In this document: positions 56,086 to 64,000 of the stretch, piece after piece | How positions within the stretch are numbered: position 1 is the first letter of the stretch | How the letters are laid out: every line of letters begins with the position of its first letter | Assembly (NCBI RefSeq): GCF_900168195.1 | Contig: NZ_FUYX01000003.1 | Coordinates: 432,246 to 496,245 of the forward strand | Source of the DNA: Allobosea thiooxidans | Lineage (GTDB): Bacteria > Pseudomonadota > Alphaproteobacteria > Rhizobiales > Beijerinckiaceae | Reading direction: 5' to 3' | DNA: 64,000 nt | Program-made: the position numbers and the translations under genes | The notes under the pieces: generated by a model | Seen by the model: the letters and a program-made list of their open reading frames with translations, nothing else | What the model was told of the DNA's origin: nothing | Database searches by the model: none

Positions 56086-57654
56086 TCACTCCCACTCGAT
56101 CGTGCCGGGGGGCTTCGACGTCACGTCATAGACGACGCGGTTGATGCCTTTGACTTCATTAATGATTCTCGTCGCGGCGCGGCCGAGGAAGTTCATGTCG
56201 AAGGGGTAGAAATCCGCCGTCATGCCATCGACCGAGGTCACGGCGCGCAGCGCGCAGACATGATCATAGGTGCGGTAGTCGCCCATCACGCCGACGGTGC
56301 GCACCGGCAGCAGCACGGCGAAGGCCTGCCAGATCACGTCGTAGAGGCCGGCCTTGCGGATCTCGTCGAGATAGATCGCATCCGCCTTGCGCAGGATGTC
56401 GAGCTTCTCCTTGGTGATCTCGCCGGGGCAGCGGATGGCGAGGCCAGGCCCCGGGAAGGGATGGCGGCCGACGAAGGCCTCGGGCAGGCCGAGCTCGCGG
56501 CCGAGCACGCGGACTTCGTCCTTGAACAGCTCGCGCAGCGGCTCGACGAGCTTCATCTTCATGCGCTCGGGCAGGCCGCCGACATTGTGGTGGCTCTTGA
56601 TCGTCACCGAGGGGCCGCCGGAGAAGGAGACGCTCTCGATCACGTCCGGATAGAGCGTGCCCTGGGCCAGGAAATCGGCGCCGCCGAGCTTGGCGGCCTC
56701 GGCATCGAAGACGTCGATGAAGAGCCGGCCGATGGTCTTGCGCTTGGCCTCCGGATCGGAACCGCACTTGGCAAGCTCGGAGAGGAAAAGCTCTTCGGCG
56801 TCAACATGGACGAGCGGGATGTTGTAGTGATCCCTGAACAGGGTCACGACCTGCTCGGCTTCGCCCAGGCGCATCAGGCCATGGTCGACGAAGACGCAGG
56901 TGAGCTGGTCGCCGATCGCCTCGTGGATCAGCACGGCCGCGACGGCCGAGTCGACGCCGCCGGACAACCCGCAGATGACGCGGCCGGTACCGACCTGCTC
57001 GCGGATCTTCTTCTGCATCTCGGCGCGATAGGCCGACATGCTCCAGTCCGGCTTGCAGCCGCAGATCTCGACGACGAAGTTGCGCAGCAGCTTGCCGCCA
57101 TCAGGCGTATGGACCACCTCGGGATGGAACATCGTGGTGTAGAAGCGCCTGGTCTCGTCGCTCGCCACGGCGAAGGGGGCGTTCTCCGAGGTCGCCTTGA
57201 CCGAGAAGCCCTGCGGCAGCTCGGTGACACGGTCGCCATGGCTCATCCAGACCGGGTAGCGCCCCCCCTTCTCCCAGACGCCCTCGAACAGCCTGGAGGG
57301 GGCGACGATCTCGACATCGGCGCGGCCGAACTCGGCGGCGTGGCCGCCTTCGACCTTGCCGCCGAGCTGATGCGCCATGGTCTGCTGGCCATAGCAGATG
57401 CCCATCAGCGGAATATTGGCGGTGAAGACGGCTTCCGGCGCGCGGGGGCTGCCCTCGTCCGGCACCGAGGCCGGGCCGCCAGAGAAGATCACGCCCTTCG
57501 GCTTCATGCGCGCGAACGCCTCGCCCGCCGACTGGAACGGGGCGATCTCGCAATAGACGCCGATCTCGCGGATGCGCCGCGCGATCAGCTGCGTCACCTG
57601 CGAGCCGAAATCGATGATGAGGATGGAGTCGTGATGGGGCTGAGCGCTCGTCAT
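56086..57654 (-). CDS. guaA: GMP synthase (glutamine-hydrolysing)
   Basis: Makes GMP from XMP and glutamine. 522 residues: class I glutamine amidotransferase with the nucleophile in [15 protein letters not shown] and the His-Glu in [12 protein letters not shown], the ATP-pyrophosphatase P-loop [14 protein letters not shown], and the C-terminal dimerisation domain ending PPGTIEWE. The last codons are the att site of the adjacent element, and the 3' sequence still encodes the normal end, so function is kept. Confidence 0.97.
   Translation of the reverse strand: MTSAQPHHDSILIIDFGSQVTQLIARRIREIGVYCEIAPFQSAGEAFARMKPKGVIFSGGPASVPDEGSPRAPEAVFTANIPLMGICYGQQTMAHQLGGKVEGGHAAEFGRADVEIVAPSRLFEGVWEKGGRYPVWMSHGDRVTELPQGFSVKATSENAPFAVASDETRRFYTTMFHPEVVHTPDGGKLLRNFVVEICGCKPDWSMSAYRAEMQKKIREQVGTGRVICGLSGGVDSAVAAVLIHEAIGDQLTCVFVDHGLMRLGEAEQVVTLFRDHYNIPLVHVDAEELFLSELAKCGSDPEAKRKTIGRLFIDVFDAEAAKLGGADFLAQGTLYPDVIESVSFSGGPSVTIKSHHNVGGLPERMKMKLVEPLRELFKDEVRVLGRELGLPEAFVGRHPFPGPGLAIRCPGEITKEKLDILRKADAIYLDEIRKAGLYDVIWQAFAVLLPVRTVGVMGDYRTYDHVCALRAVTSVDGMTADFYPFDMNFLGRAATRIINEVKGINRVVYDVTSKPPGTIEWE
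56088..56097. repeat. Right direct repeat in guaA 3' end
   Basis: ACTCCCACTC; on the guaA strand GAGTGGGAGT, covering Glu-Trp-Glu and the first base of the stop. Identical to 54093-54102. Confidence 0.55.
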
Positions 57655-57723
57655 CGCGTCCCGTTAATGGATCGCGCAGGCGCGCGCAACGGGGCCGCGC
57701 CTGAACGCATGTCGGTTACGCCT

Positions 57724-58410
57724 CTAGGCCTTGGCGGCGTCCTCGATCAGGTCCGATACTTCGACCGGACGCGACGCCAGCGAGGCGTGGCTGGCATCGA
57801 GCTTCAAGGTCTTCTGCGGACGCATGCGCTCCGCCATCATCACCTGGTTTTCGGGCGCAATCATCCGGTCGGCCGTCGAGATCTGGTACCAGCTCGGCTT
57901 CTTCCTCCAGGCCGGCGCGGTCACGTTGTCGCCGAAGGTCGAGCCGAGCGGCGCCTTCTGCGTGATCGCCATCACCAGGGCCTCCTCTACCGGCAGGTCC
58001 TGGCAGAAGCTCTCCCGGAACTTGTCCGGCTTGATCCAGAGATAGCCGTCGCTGTCCGGCGCGATATTCGGGAAGGCCTGTGGTGGTTTGGCCTGGCTGA
58101 TGCCGCCGGGGCTTTCCCCAGCATCGGGAGCGAAGGCAGCGATGTAGACCAGTGCCTTGACGTTCGGCAGGTCGCCCATCTCGGTGATGACGGCACCGCC
58201 ATAGGAGTGGCCGACGAGCACGACCGATCCGCTGATCTGGCGCACCATCTTGCGCGTGCGTTCGGCGTCGTCGGCCAGCGATGTCAGCGGGTTCTCGACG
58301 GCATGGAGATCGGCATAGCCACGCCGGGACAGCTCCAGGATGACCTTGGACCAGTGAGCGGCCCCGCCCCAAAAACCGTGAACCAGAACGATGGCAGGTT
58401 TGTCGGGCAT
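57724..58410 (-). CDS. Alpha/beta-hydrolase
   Basis: 228 residues from the ATG at 58410. Oxyanion/nucleophile elements: LVHGFWGGAAHW and VGHSYGGAV (Ser nucleophile), and a His in DASHASLASRP. It resembles the short hydrolases annotated as esterase or salicylate-esterase-like. Substrate unknown. The 58411-58464 frame is open but lacks a better start. Confidence 0.85.
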   Translation of the reverse strand: MPDKPAIVLVHGFWGGAAHWSKVILELSRRGYADLHAVENPLTSLADDAERTRKMVRQISGSVVLVGHSYGGAVITEMGDLPNVKALVYIAAFAPDAGESPGGISQAKPPQAFPNIAPDSDGYLWIKPDKFRESFCQDLPVEEALVMAITQKAPLGSTFGDNVTAPAWRKKPSWYQISTADRMIAPENQVMMAERMRPQKTLKLDASHASLASRPVEVSDLIEDAAKA

Positions 58411-58509
58411 GCTTCGACCTCCCGTCACATCCGCCCTGCGATGCCGGCGGAACACATCCCCCAAGGGCAGCTTGGCAGAGATGATCCGGGCTGTCGACGC
58501 GCGGCGCCT

Positions 58510-59808
58510 TCAATCGCCGCGCTTCAGGCAGGCCAGAAAGAAGCCGTCCGTGCCGGTACGCCGCGGCGAGAGCTGCAGGCCGAATTCGGTGGCGAAGCGG
58601 GCGAGCAGGGAGAAATCGCTCTCGGCGCCTTTCAGGACGTCGATCGGCGCCACCGGCGTGCAGCCGGCCTGCCGGCCGAGGAAGGCGCGGATCGCCTCGT
58701 CATTCTCCTCCGGCAGCATCGAGCAGGTGATATAGGCGATGCGCCCGCCCGGCTTCACCAGCTTGGCGGCGCGCACCAGCACCTCGGCCTGGTCCTTGAT
58801 CCGCTCGGCGAGCGCGCCCGGGCGCACGCGCCATTTGGCATCGGGGTTGCGCCGCCAGGTGCCGGAGCCGGTGCAGGGCGCATCGACCAGCACGAGATCG
58901 GCCTGGCCGGCGACATCGGCCAGCGGCTCGTGGCCGCGCGAGCGCGGAATGCGAACCTCGACGATGCTCGCCCCCGAGCGCGCCACCCGGTCGTGCAGCG
59001 GCGCCAGCCGCCGGCTGTCGAGGTCGGTGGCGTAGAGGCTGCCGCGGTTCGCCATCAGCGCCGCGAGCGCCAGCGTCTTGCCCCCTGCCCCGGCGCAGAG
59101 ATCGATCACGGTCTGGCCCGGCCGGGCGCCGGCGAGCAGCGTCACCAGCTGCGAGCCCTCGTCCTGGATCTCGAAGGCGCCGGCGAAGAAGCCGGGCTCG
59201 GTCTGCAGCGAGGGGCCGCGCCCGTCATGGCCAGGCTGGAAACGCAGCGCATCGGGCGACCAGGCGCCGGGCTCGGGCTGGTGATGGGCGAGATCCGCGA
59301 GCACGGCGTCGCGCCCGGCCTTGAGCCGGTTGACGCGCAGGTCGATCGGCGCGCGCGCAGCCAGCGCCTGCCCTTCCGCGATCGCCATCTCGCCGAAACC
59401 GCCCTGGAACGAAGGCCAGAGCCATTCGGGCACGTCCGCCCGCACCCAGTCCGGCGCGCCCTCGTCGGAGAAGGCGGAGAGCAGCGCCGTCTCGTCGGCG
59501 GTCAGCGGCGCCGGCGCATGATTCTCGCCGGAGAACAGCGCGGCGATCTCGTCCAGCGGCAGGGCACGCAGGCCCGCCAGCATCCCGAGCACCAGCCCGC
59601 GCGGCTCTTCGGAGGCCATCGCATAGCCGGAGGATGCCTTGCGACGCAGCGCGTCATAGACGAGCGAGGCGATCGCGGCGCGATCCTTCGAACCGGCGAA
59701 ACGCCGCGACAGGCCCCAATCCTTCAGGGCATCCGCGGCCGGGCGGCGGCGCTCGATGATGTCCTGCAGCACCTCGATGGCGGCGCTGATCCGGGCGGCT
59801 GGGGTCAT
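58510..59808 (-). CDS. RsmB/NOP-family RNA (cytosine-C5) methyltransferase
   Basis: 432 residues. NusB-like N-terminal part, then the methyltransferase: SAM-binding CAGAGGKTLALAAL, catalytic Cys in VDAPCTGSGTWRRNPDAKW and TCSMLPEENDEAI. RsmB modifies C967 of 16S rRNA; the Rhizobiales orthologue is likely the same, but the exact target is inferred. Confidence 0.9.
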   Translation of the reverse strand: MTPAARISAAIEVLQDIIERRRPAADALKDWGLSRRFAGSKDRAAIASLVYDALRRKASSGYAMASEEPRGLVLGMLAGLRALPLDEIAALFSGENHAPAPLTADETALLSAFSDEGAPDWVRADVPEWLWPSFQGGFGEMAIAEGQALAARAPIDLRVNRLKAGRDAVLADLAHHQPEPGAWSPDALRFQPGHDGRGPSLQTEPGFFAGAFEIQDEGSQLVTLLAGARPGQTVIDLCAGAGGKTLALAALMANRGSLYATDLDSRRLAPLHDRVARSGASIVEVRIPRSRGHEPLADVAGQADLVLVDAPCTGSGTWRRNPDAKWRVRPGALAERIKDQAEVLVRAAKLVKPGGRIAYITCSMLPEENDEAIRAFLGRQAGCTPVAPIDVLKGAESDFSLLARFATEFGLQLSPRRTGTDGFFLACLKRGD

Positions 59809-59986
59809 GTCTCTTCAATCCTGGCGAGACCGCTCGGGCGGGCGCCGCAACGCAATTATGGGTCTGTCTCAACCGGTCGACCATGGCGCCGAGGCAGGAT
59901 GGCTTCGGCGGCACGCTCTTGACGCGGTCGTTTCACAAGCGGCAAGACGATGCAACAGCATGTCGCAGCCACCGGGGTCCCCGCAC

Positions 59987-60127
59987 ATGAAAAGCGCCAG
60001 CCGCCTGATCATCCTGAGCTTCGTCGCCTTCGGCCTCGCCGCCTGCGCGACCCAGCCGCAGCCGGACTTCACGCCGCCCCCTGCAAAGGGCAAAGACGCC
60101 AAGACGACCCTGGAGAATCGTCGCTGA
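59987..60127 (+). CDS. Small lipoprotein, hypothetical
   Basis: 46 residues: signal peptide with lipobox ending LAAC (MKSASRLIILSFVAFGLAAC), then a short polar tail (ATQPQPDFTPPPAKGKDAKT). Followed 75 bp later by a terminator. Small lipoproteins of this kind are common in the order; function unknown. Confidence 0.65.
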   Translation: MKSASRLIILSFVAFGLAACATQPQPDFTPPPAKGKDAKTTLENRR

Positions 60128-60201
60128 TGAGATTGAGCGGGGCGGGACGGGCTGCGGTTTCACCGCGGCCGGTCGATCCAGCCCGCTCCAGCGATCATGC
60201 G

Positions 60202-60236
60202 AACCCGCGCCGGCCTTCGCCGGGGGCGGGTTTTTT
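60202..60236 (+). terminator. Intrinsic terminator after the small lipoprotein
   Basis: AACCCGCGCCGG pairs imperfectly with CCGGGGGCGGGTT around CCTTCG, followed by T6 (60231-60236). It reads in the direction of the small lipoprotein gene. Confidence 0.8.
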
Positions 60237-60325
60237 CTTGGAGCATCCTTGGTTGAGCGGGCAATGAGCGCGTGGATCGACGGCGTTGGGGTGATAGCTT
60301 CGCCATCGCTAGCGGGAGTGTGCCG

Positions 60326-60711
60326 ATGCCGACCGTCGCTGAGCATATCCGTCAGGCCCTGGGGGCCAAGGCAGAGGCTCTCATCAGTCGAGACCATCGC
60401 GCCCTGGATGACCTGATCGACGCGGAGTTCACCTATCTGAACGCCGGCGGCAAACTTTTCGACAAGCTTGGCTATATTGCCGATCGGGTGCCCTCTGTTT
60501 CGAGGAGCAATGGATATCCGCGTTGGCGATCAAGCAACTGGACGGCTTGGCGGTCGCCACCATGTCCCTTGCGGACACGTTCCGCTTCAATGGACAGATC
60601 GTCAGCGGACGCTTCAAATCCCTGGCGGTATTCCGCCATTCGTCGGGTCGCTGGCAATGGCTCGCCGGCCAGACCATGCAAGTTCCGGATCGACAGGCTC
60701 GTTCCGGATGA
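60326..60711 (+). pseudogene. NTF2-like/DUF4440 protein, frameshifted
   Basis: The first half starts at ATG 60326 (MPTVAEHIRQALGAKAEALI) and reads to about 60480 (LFDKLGYIADR). The rest of the fold continues in another frame (FEEQWISALAIKQLDGLAVA and FKSLAVFRHSSGRWQWLAGQTM) to 60711. A single 1-nt indel near 60477-60495 would join them. It may be a real pseudogene or an assembly error. Confidence 0.65.
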
Positions 60712-60749
60712 CGAAGGCATTCGCGGTAAGCGTCCCAAGAGCTTACAGG

Positions 60750-61376
60750 CTAATCGAAATTGTCGATTGAAACCGTTGCCCTCAACTGCGGCTGGCAAGA
60801 ACCGAGGTAGAGTCGTTGGCCCTCATAGTAGCGGCGGTTTTCAATCGCGAGCGGGTCTGCGCTGCATCCGTCCCTCTGCGACATCCTCCGATATGAGACC
60901 TCGAACGGGACGTTCAGAAAAACACTGAAGTCCCACAGGGCATACAACTCATCGCGATGGAGGAAAATTCCATCGATCAGCAAGATCGCCGAGGGAGCGA
61001 CCTGCTGGCTCGCGATCGCCTCGCAATCTGCCCGATGGTCGAAACGAGCCGTCTGCACCTTGGTCGCGCCGTTTCGAAATGGCTCAAGCAGATATTGCCG
61101 CAAAGCCCGGTAATCATAGGAATCCTGGAAGAAGCCGCCGGGGTCAGCCTTTCCGCGCGCATAGCGGATCGCACGGGGATTGTGGAAACCGTCGACACTT
61201 GCCCGAACGACCGACGCTCCGCGGCGCTCCATCATCGGTGCCAATGCGTCGCGAAACGTGCTCTTCCCGGCCCCATCCACGCCATCGATCGCAACGAGCG
61301 CCCTGGCCGGCAACCCGGCGAGGCGCTCAGCGAGGTGCTCCATCTGCAGAAGACGCGAAGACATGTCCCACGTCAT
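60750..61376 (-). CDS. P-loop NTPase, uridine kinase-like
   Basis: 208 residues; Walker A GVDGAGKST near residue 31, then VVRASVDGFHNPRAIRY and a phosphate-binding region ILLIDGIFLHRDEL. Uridine kinase/phosphoribulokinase superfamily. An in-frame ATG at 61364 is an alternative start. Codon use is less GC-rich than that of its neighbours. Substrate unknown. Confidence 0.8.
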   Translation of the reverse strand: MTWDMSSRLLQMEHLAERLAGLPARALVAIDGVDGAGKSTFRDALAPMMERRGASVVRASVDGFHNPRAIRYARGKADPGGFFQDSYDYRALRQYLLEPFRNGATKVQTARFDHRADCEAIASQQVAPSAILLIDGIFLHRDELYALWDFSVFLNVPFEVSYRRMSQRDGCSADPLAIENRRYYEGQRLYLGSCQPQLRATVSIDNFD

Positions 61377-61501
61377 TACATGCCGAACAGATCAGTCTGC
61401 AACGAGGCTGGATACTCCCTCAAATCCAAGCGCCCGCCTTCATGGCCGTGTCATATCCGCCCTCTTAAGGTCGCCCGCATTTCCGTGAGCTGGGCCAGAT
61501 C

Positions 61502-62662
61502 ATGACAAAGAAACTCCTTCTCTCGACGACGCTTCTCGCCGCGCTGGCCTTCCAGCCGCTCGCGGCCCTCGCCCAGCAGGGATCCACCGCCAGCGCCGGC
61601 AAGCCGCTGATCATCGCCCATCGCGGCGCCAGCGGCTATCTGCCCGAGCACACGATCGAGGGCTACAAGCTGGCCATCGCGCAGGGCGCGGATTTCATCG
61701 AGCCCGACCTCGTCTCGACCAAGGACGGCGTCCTGGTCGTGCGGCACGAGCCGATGCTGAGCGGCACCACCGATGTCGCCAGCCGGCCGGAATTCGCCAA
61801 CCGCAAGACCACGCGCAAGGTCGACGGCGTCGACACCACCGACTGGTTCGCCAACGACTTCACCGCCGCCGAGATCAAGACGCTCAAGGCCAAGCAGGCC
61901 TTCGCCGACCGCGACCAGTCGCATAACGGCAAGTACCAGATCCCGACCTTCCAGGAGGTGATCGACCTCGCCAAGTCGGAGAGCGCCCGCACCGGCCGCA
62001 CCATCGGCATCTATCCCGAGACCAAGCACCCGACCTACCATGCCGCGCTCGGCCTCGCCTTCGAGGACAAGCTCCTCGACATGCTCAAGGCCGCCGGCTG
62101 GACCGAGAAGACCGCGCCGGTCTTCATCCAGAGCTTCGAGACCGCGAATCTGAAGTATCTGCGCCCGAAGACGCAGCTGCGCCTCGTCCAGCTGGTCGAC
62201 GGCGACGGCGTCGACCAGGACGGCAAGGTCTCGCTCGCCGCGCCCTTCGACCGGCCCTACGACTTCGCGGTGCTCGGCGACAAGCGGACCTTCCAGGACA
62301 TGCTGTCGGCTGAAGGGCTGAAGGAGATCGCGACCTATGCCGACGGCGTCGGCCCGTGGAAGCCCTATCTGATCGGCGCCAAGCAGACGATCGGCGCCGA
62401 CGGCAAGCCGCAGGACCTCAACGGCGACGGGACCATCGACGAGCGCGACCGCACGCTGACCGCACCGACGAATGTGGTGAAGGACGCCCATGCTGCCGGC
62501 CTCCTCGTCCATAGCTGGACCTTCCGCAGCGAGCCGAAGCGGCTGGCCTCGGACTTCAAGGGCGATGCGGGAGCCGAGTACAAGGCGTTCTTCGCGCTCG
62601 GCCTCGACGGGCTGTTCTCGGACTTCCCCGACCAGGCCGTGAAAGCGCGCGACGGCAAGTAG
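61502..62662 (+). CDS. glpQ: Periplasmic glycerophosphodiester phosphodiesterase
   Basis: 386 residues with signal peptide ([22 protein letters not shown]). GDPD motifs: [14 protein letters not shown] (catalytic His and Glu), [20 protein letters not shown], and [16 protein letters not shown] further on. GlpQ-type enzymes feed glycerol 3-phosphate to the importer. A terminator follows at 62683. Confidence 0.94.
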   Translation: MTKKLLLSTTLLAALAFQPLAALAQQGSTASAGKPLIIAHRGASGYLPEHTIEGYKLAIAQGADFIEPDLVSTKDGVLVVRHEPMLSGTTDVASRPEFANRKTTRKVDGVDTTDWFANDFTAAEIKTLKAKQAFADRDQSHNGKYQIPTFQEVIDLAKSESARTGRTIGIYPETKHPTYHAALGLAFEDKLLDMLKAAGWTEKTAPVFIQSFETANLKYLRPKTQLRLVQLVDGDGVDQDGKVSLAAPFDRPYDFAVLGDKRTFQDMLSAEGLKEIATYADGVGPWKPYLIGAKQTIGADGKPQDLNGDGTIDERDRTLTAPTNVVKDAHAAGLLVHSWTFRSEPKRLASDFKGDAGAEYKAFFALGLDGLFSDFPDQAVKARDGK

Positions 62663-62682
62663 ACGGCTCCGGCCGACAAGCG

Positions 62683-62713
62683 AAAGCCCGCCGCGCCGGG
62701 CGCTGCGGGCTTT
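62683..62713. terminator. Bidirectional-type terminator after glpQ
   Basis: AAAGCCCGC (62683-62691) pairs with GCGGGCTTT (62705-62713) around a 13-nt GC-rich loop. Between convergent glpQ and the small secreted gene. Confidence 0.75.
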
Positions 62714-62752
62714 CCTTCGATCAGATGCGGCTTGCGGCCGGGTCGGCGGGGA

Positions 62753-63028
62753 TCAGTCGCAGACGCGCGTCGTGCGCCGCACCACGCCGCGCGGCGTCTC
62801 CCTCTCGGAAATCACGGTGCGGCAATCGTCGTCGCGATAACGCGCGCGCCGCCACTCCCGTTCGCGCATGCGCTCGTAGCGCTCCTGGCGAATCTCGCGA
62901 TCGATCGCCCGCTCGCGCGGCGAGCGCGGATCGACGCTGACGCCACCGGGGCCGATATTGATGGACTGGGCATAGGCTCCGCCACTCGCCAGTAGAGCGG
63001 CGATCAAGGCAGGAACAAAGCGTTTCAT
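62753..63028 (-). CDS. Small secreted basic protein, hypothetical
   Basis: 91 residues: signal peptide (LIAALLASGGAYAQ), then IGPGGVSVDPRSPRERAI and an Arg-rich helix, and a C-terminal part with two Cys (DDDCRTVISERETPRG and a final TRVCD). GGAGG 7 nt before the ATG at 63028. Similar small proteins are common in Bradyrhizobium relatives. Function unknown. Confidence 0.75.
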   Translation of the reverse strand: MKRFVPALIAALLASGGAYAQSINIGPGGVSVDPRSPRERAIDREIRQERYERMREREWRRARYRDDDCRTVISERETPRGVVRRTTRVCD

Positions 63029-63141
63029 GACGTGTCCTCCGTTCCCGCCATCAACGCATCGGGCAAGGAGACGTTCCGGCCGCCATCGCTTTTACGTCCG
63101 AAACGTCCTGGACGATGCTTGCGGCAGCCCCCCTGAAACGA

Positions 63142-63172
63142 AAGGGCGCGCCGGCGAGGCCGGCGCGCCCTT
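63142..63172. terminator. Perfect hairpin terminator between secreted protein and aapP
   Basis: A perfect 14-bp stem (63142-63155 with 63159-63172) around a GAG loop, ending with TT. Acts after aapP on the minus strand and may act both ways. Confidence 0.75.
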
Positions 63173-63195
63173 GTTCGTCCACCAACAGATCTTTG

Positions 63196-63996
<801 letters not shown>

Positions 63997-64000
63997 GGTC

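Larger units (their letters stand above)
54093..56097. mobile_element. Decayed integrative element at the 3' end of guaA
   Basis: About 2 kb bounded by the 10-bp direct repeat ACTCCCACTC (54093-54102 and 56088-56097). The right copy covers the last codons and stop of guaA (GAGTGGGAGT on its strand), a known integration hotspot. Inside are three phage-type genes in one operon, large perfect palindromes and lower GC than the surroundings. No integrase or transfer gene is visible, so it is not autonomous. The left boundary is less sure than the right. Confidence 0.6.

Noticed and set aside
56260..59922. Very long open frame on the plus strand opposite guaA, the hydrolase and rsmB-type genes
   Set aside because: It spans three real genes and has the His/Asp/Gly/Arg-rich make-up of a GC-rich antisense frame. 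The opposite strand carries full enzymes with catalytic motifs.

Overview
The window is high-GC chromosomal DNA from an alphaproteobacterium of the order Hyphomicrobiales (Rhizobiales), most like Bosea or a close relative. This rests on gene content: the divK-pleD pair beside DUF3572 and a zinc-ribbon dinB, an EipB/DUF1849 envelope protein, an IalB-family protein, the clpS-clpA pair, the rnr-DUF983-NUDIX-rpmG run, an AapP-type ATPase, and several dispersed palindromic repeat types familiar from this order. The genus is an inference; no rRNA operon is present to test it.

Layout. 1-1.2 kb: 3' part of trigger factor and tRNA-Leu(TAG). 1.3-6.8 kb: a degenerate multicopper oxidase, a REP pair, gnd-gntK, an AraC regulator facing a DUF2000 gene, and a MerR regulator with a carboxymuconolactone-decarboxylase-like protein behind a textbook MerR promoter. 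6.8-12.7 kb: the urea ABC transporter urtABCDE, with palindromic repeats in two of its gaps. 13.0-17.2 kb: a candidate small transcription unit with an extreme Shine-Dalgarno, then rnr, DUF983, NUDIX and rpmG. 17.4-22.4 kb: pleD, divK, DUF3572, dinB, eipB. 22.5-26.5 kb: a tightly coupled operon (RidA, GDPD, FemAB-like acyltransferase, 2H-like protein, then HIT); the 2H-like gene carries a palindromic repeat in frame. 26.5-28.4 kb: two tandem CMD paralogues and an ECF41 sigma factor. 28.5-33.2 kb: azlCD, clpA, clpS. 33.4-41 kb: kdsA, MFS transporter, queF, eno, EamA transporter, a membrane protein and tgt. 41-45.5 kb: Spx/ArsC-like protein, two GSTs, a 2H RNA-ligase-like protein with a hairpin over its ribosome-binding site, a SugE-type SMR exporter, LysR, IalB. 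45.6-52.4 kb: a 1,547-residue autotransporter, AraC and TetR regulators. 52.5-54.1 kb: lipoprotein and a variant ureohydrolase. 54.1-56.1 kb: a decayed integrative element at the 3' end of guaA, bounded by 10-bp direct repeats and holding three phage-type genes. 56.1-64 kb: guaA, hydrolase, rsmB-type methyltransferase, small lipoprotein, a frameshifted NTF2-like gene, a P-loop kinase, periplasmic GlpQ, a small secreted protein and an amino-acid ABC ATPase.

Most of the window is housekeeping. The best candidates for something new are the 13.07-13.24 kb unit (17-nt match to the 16S 3' end, short ORF, terminator), the in-frame palindromic repeat at 25.1 kb, the Shine-Dalgarno-sequestering hairpin at 42.8 kb, the TGT that has lost most zinc ligands, and the guaA-associated island with its large perfect palindromes.
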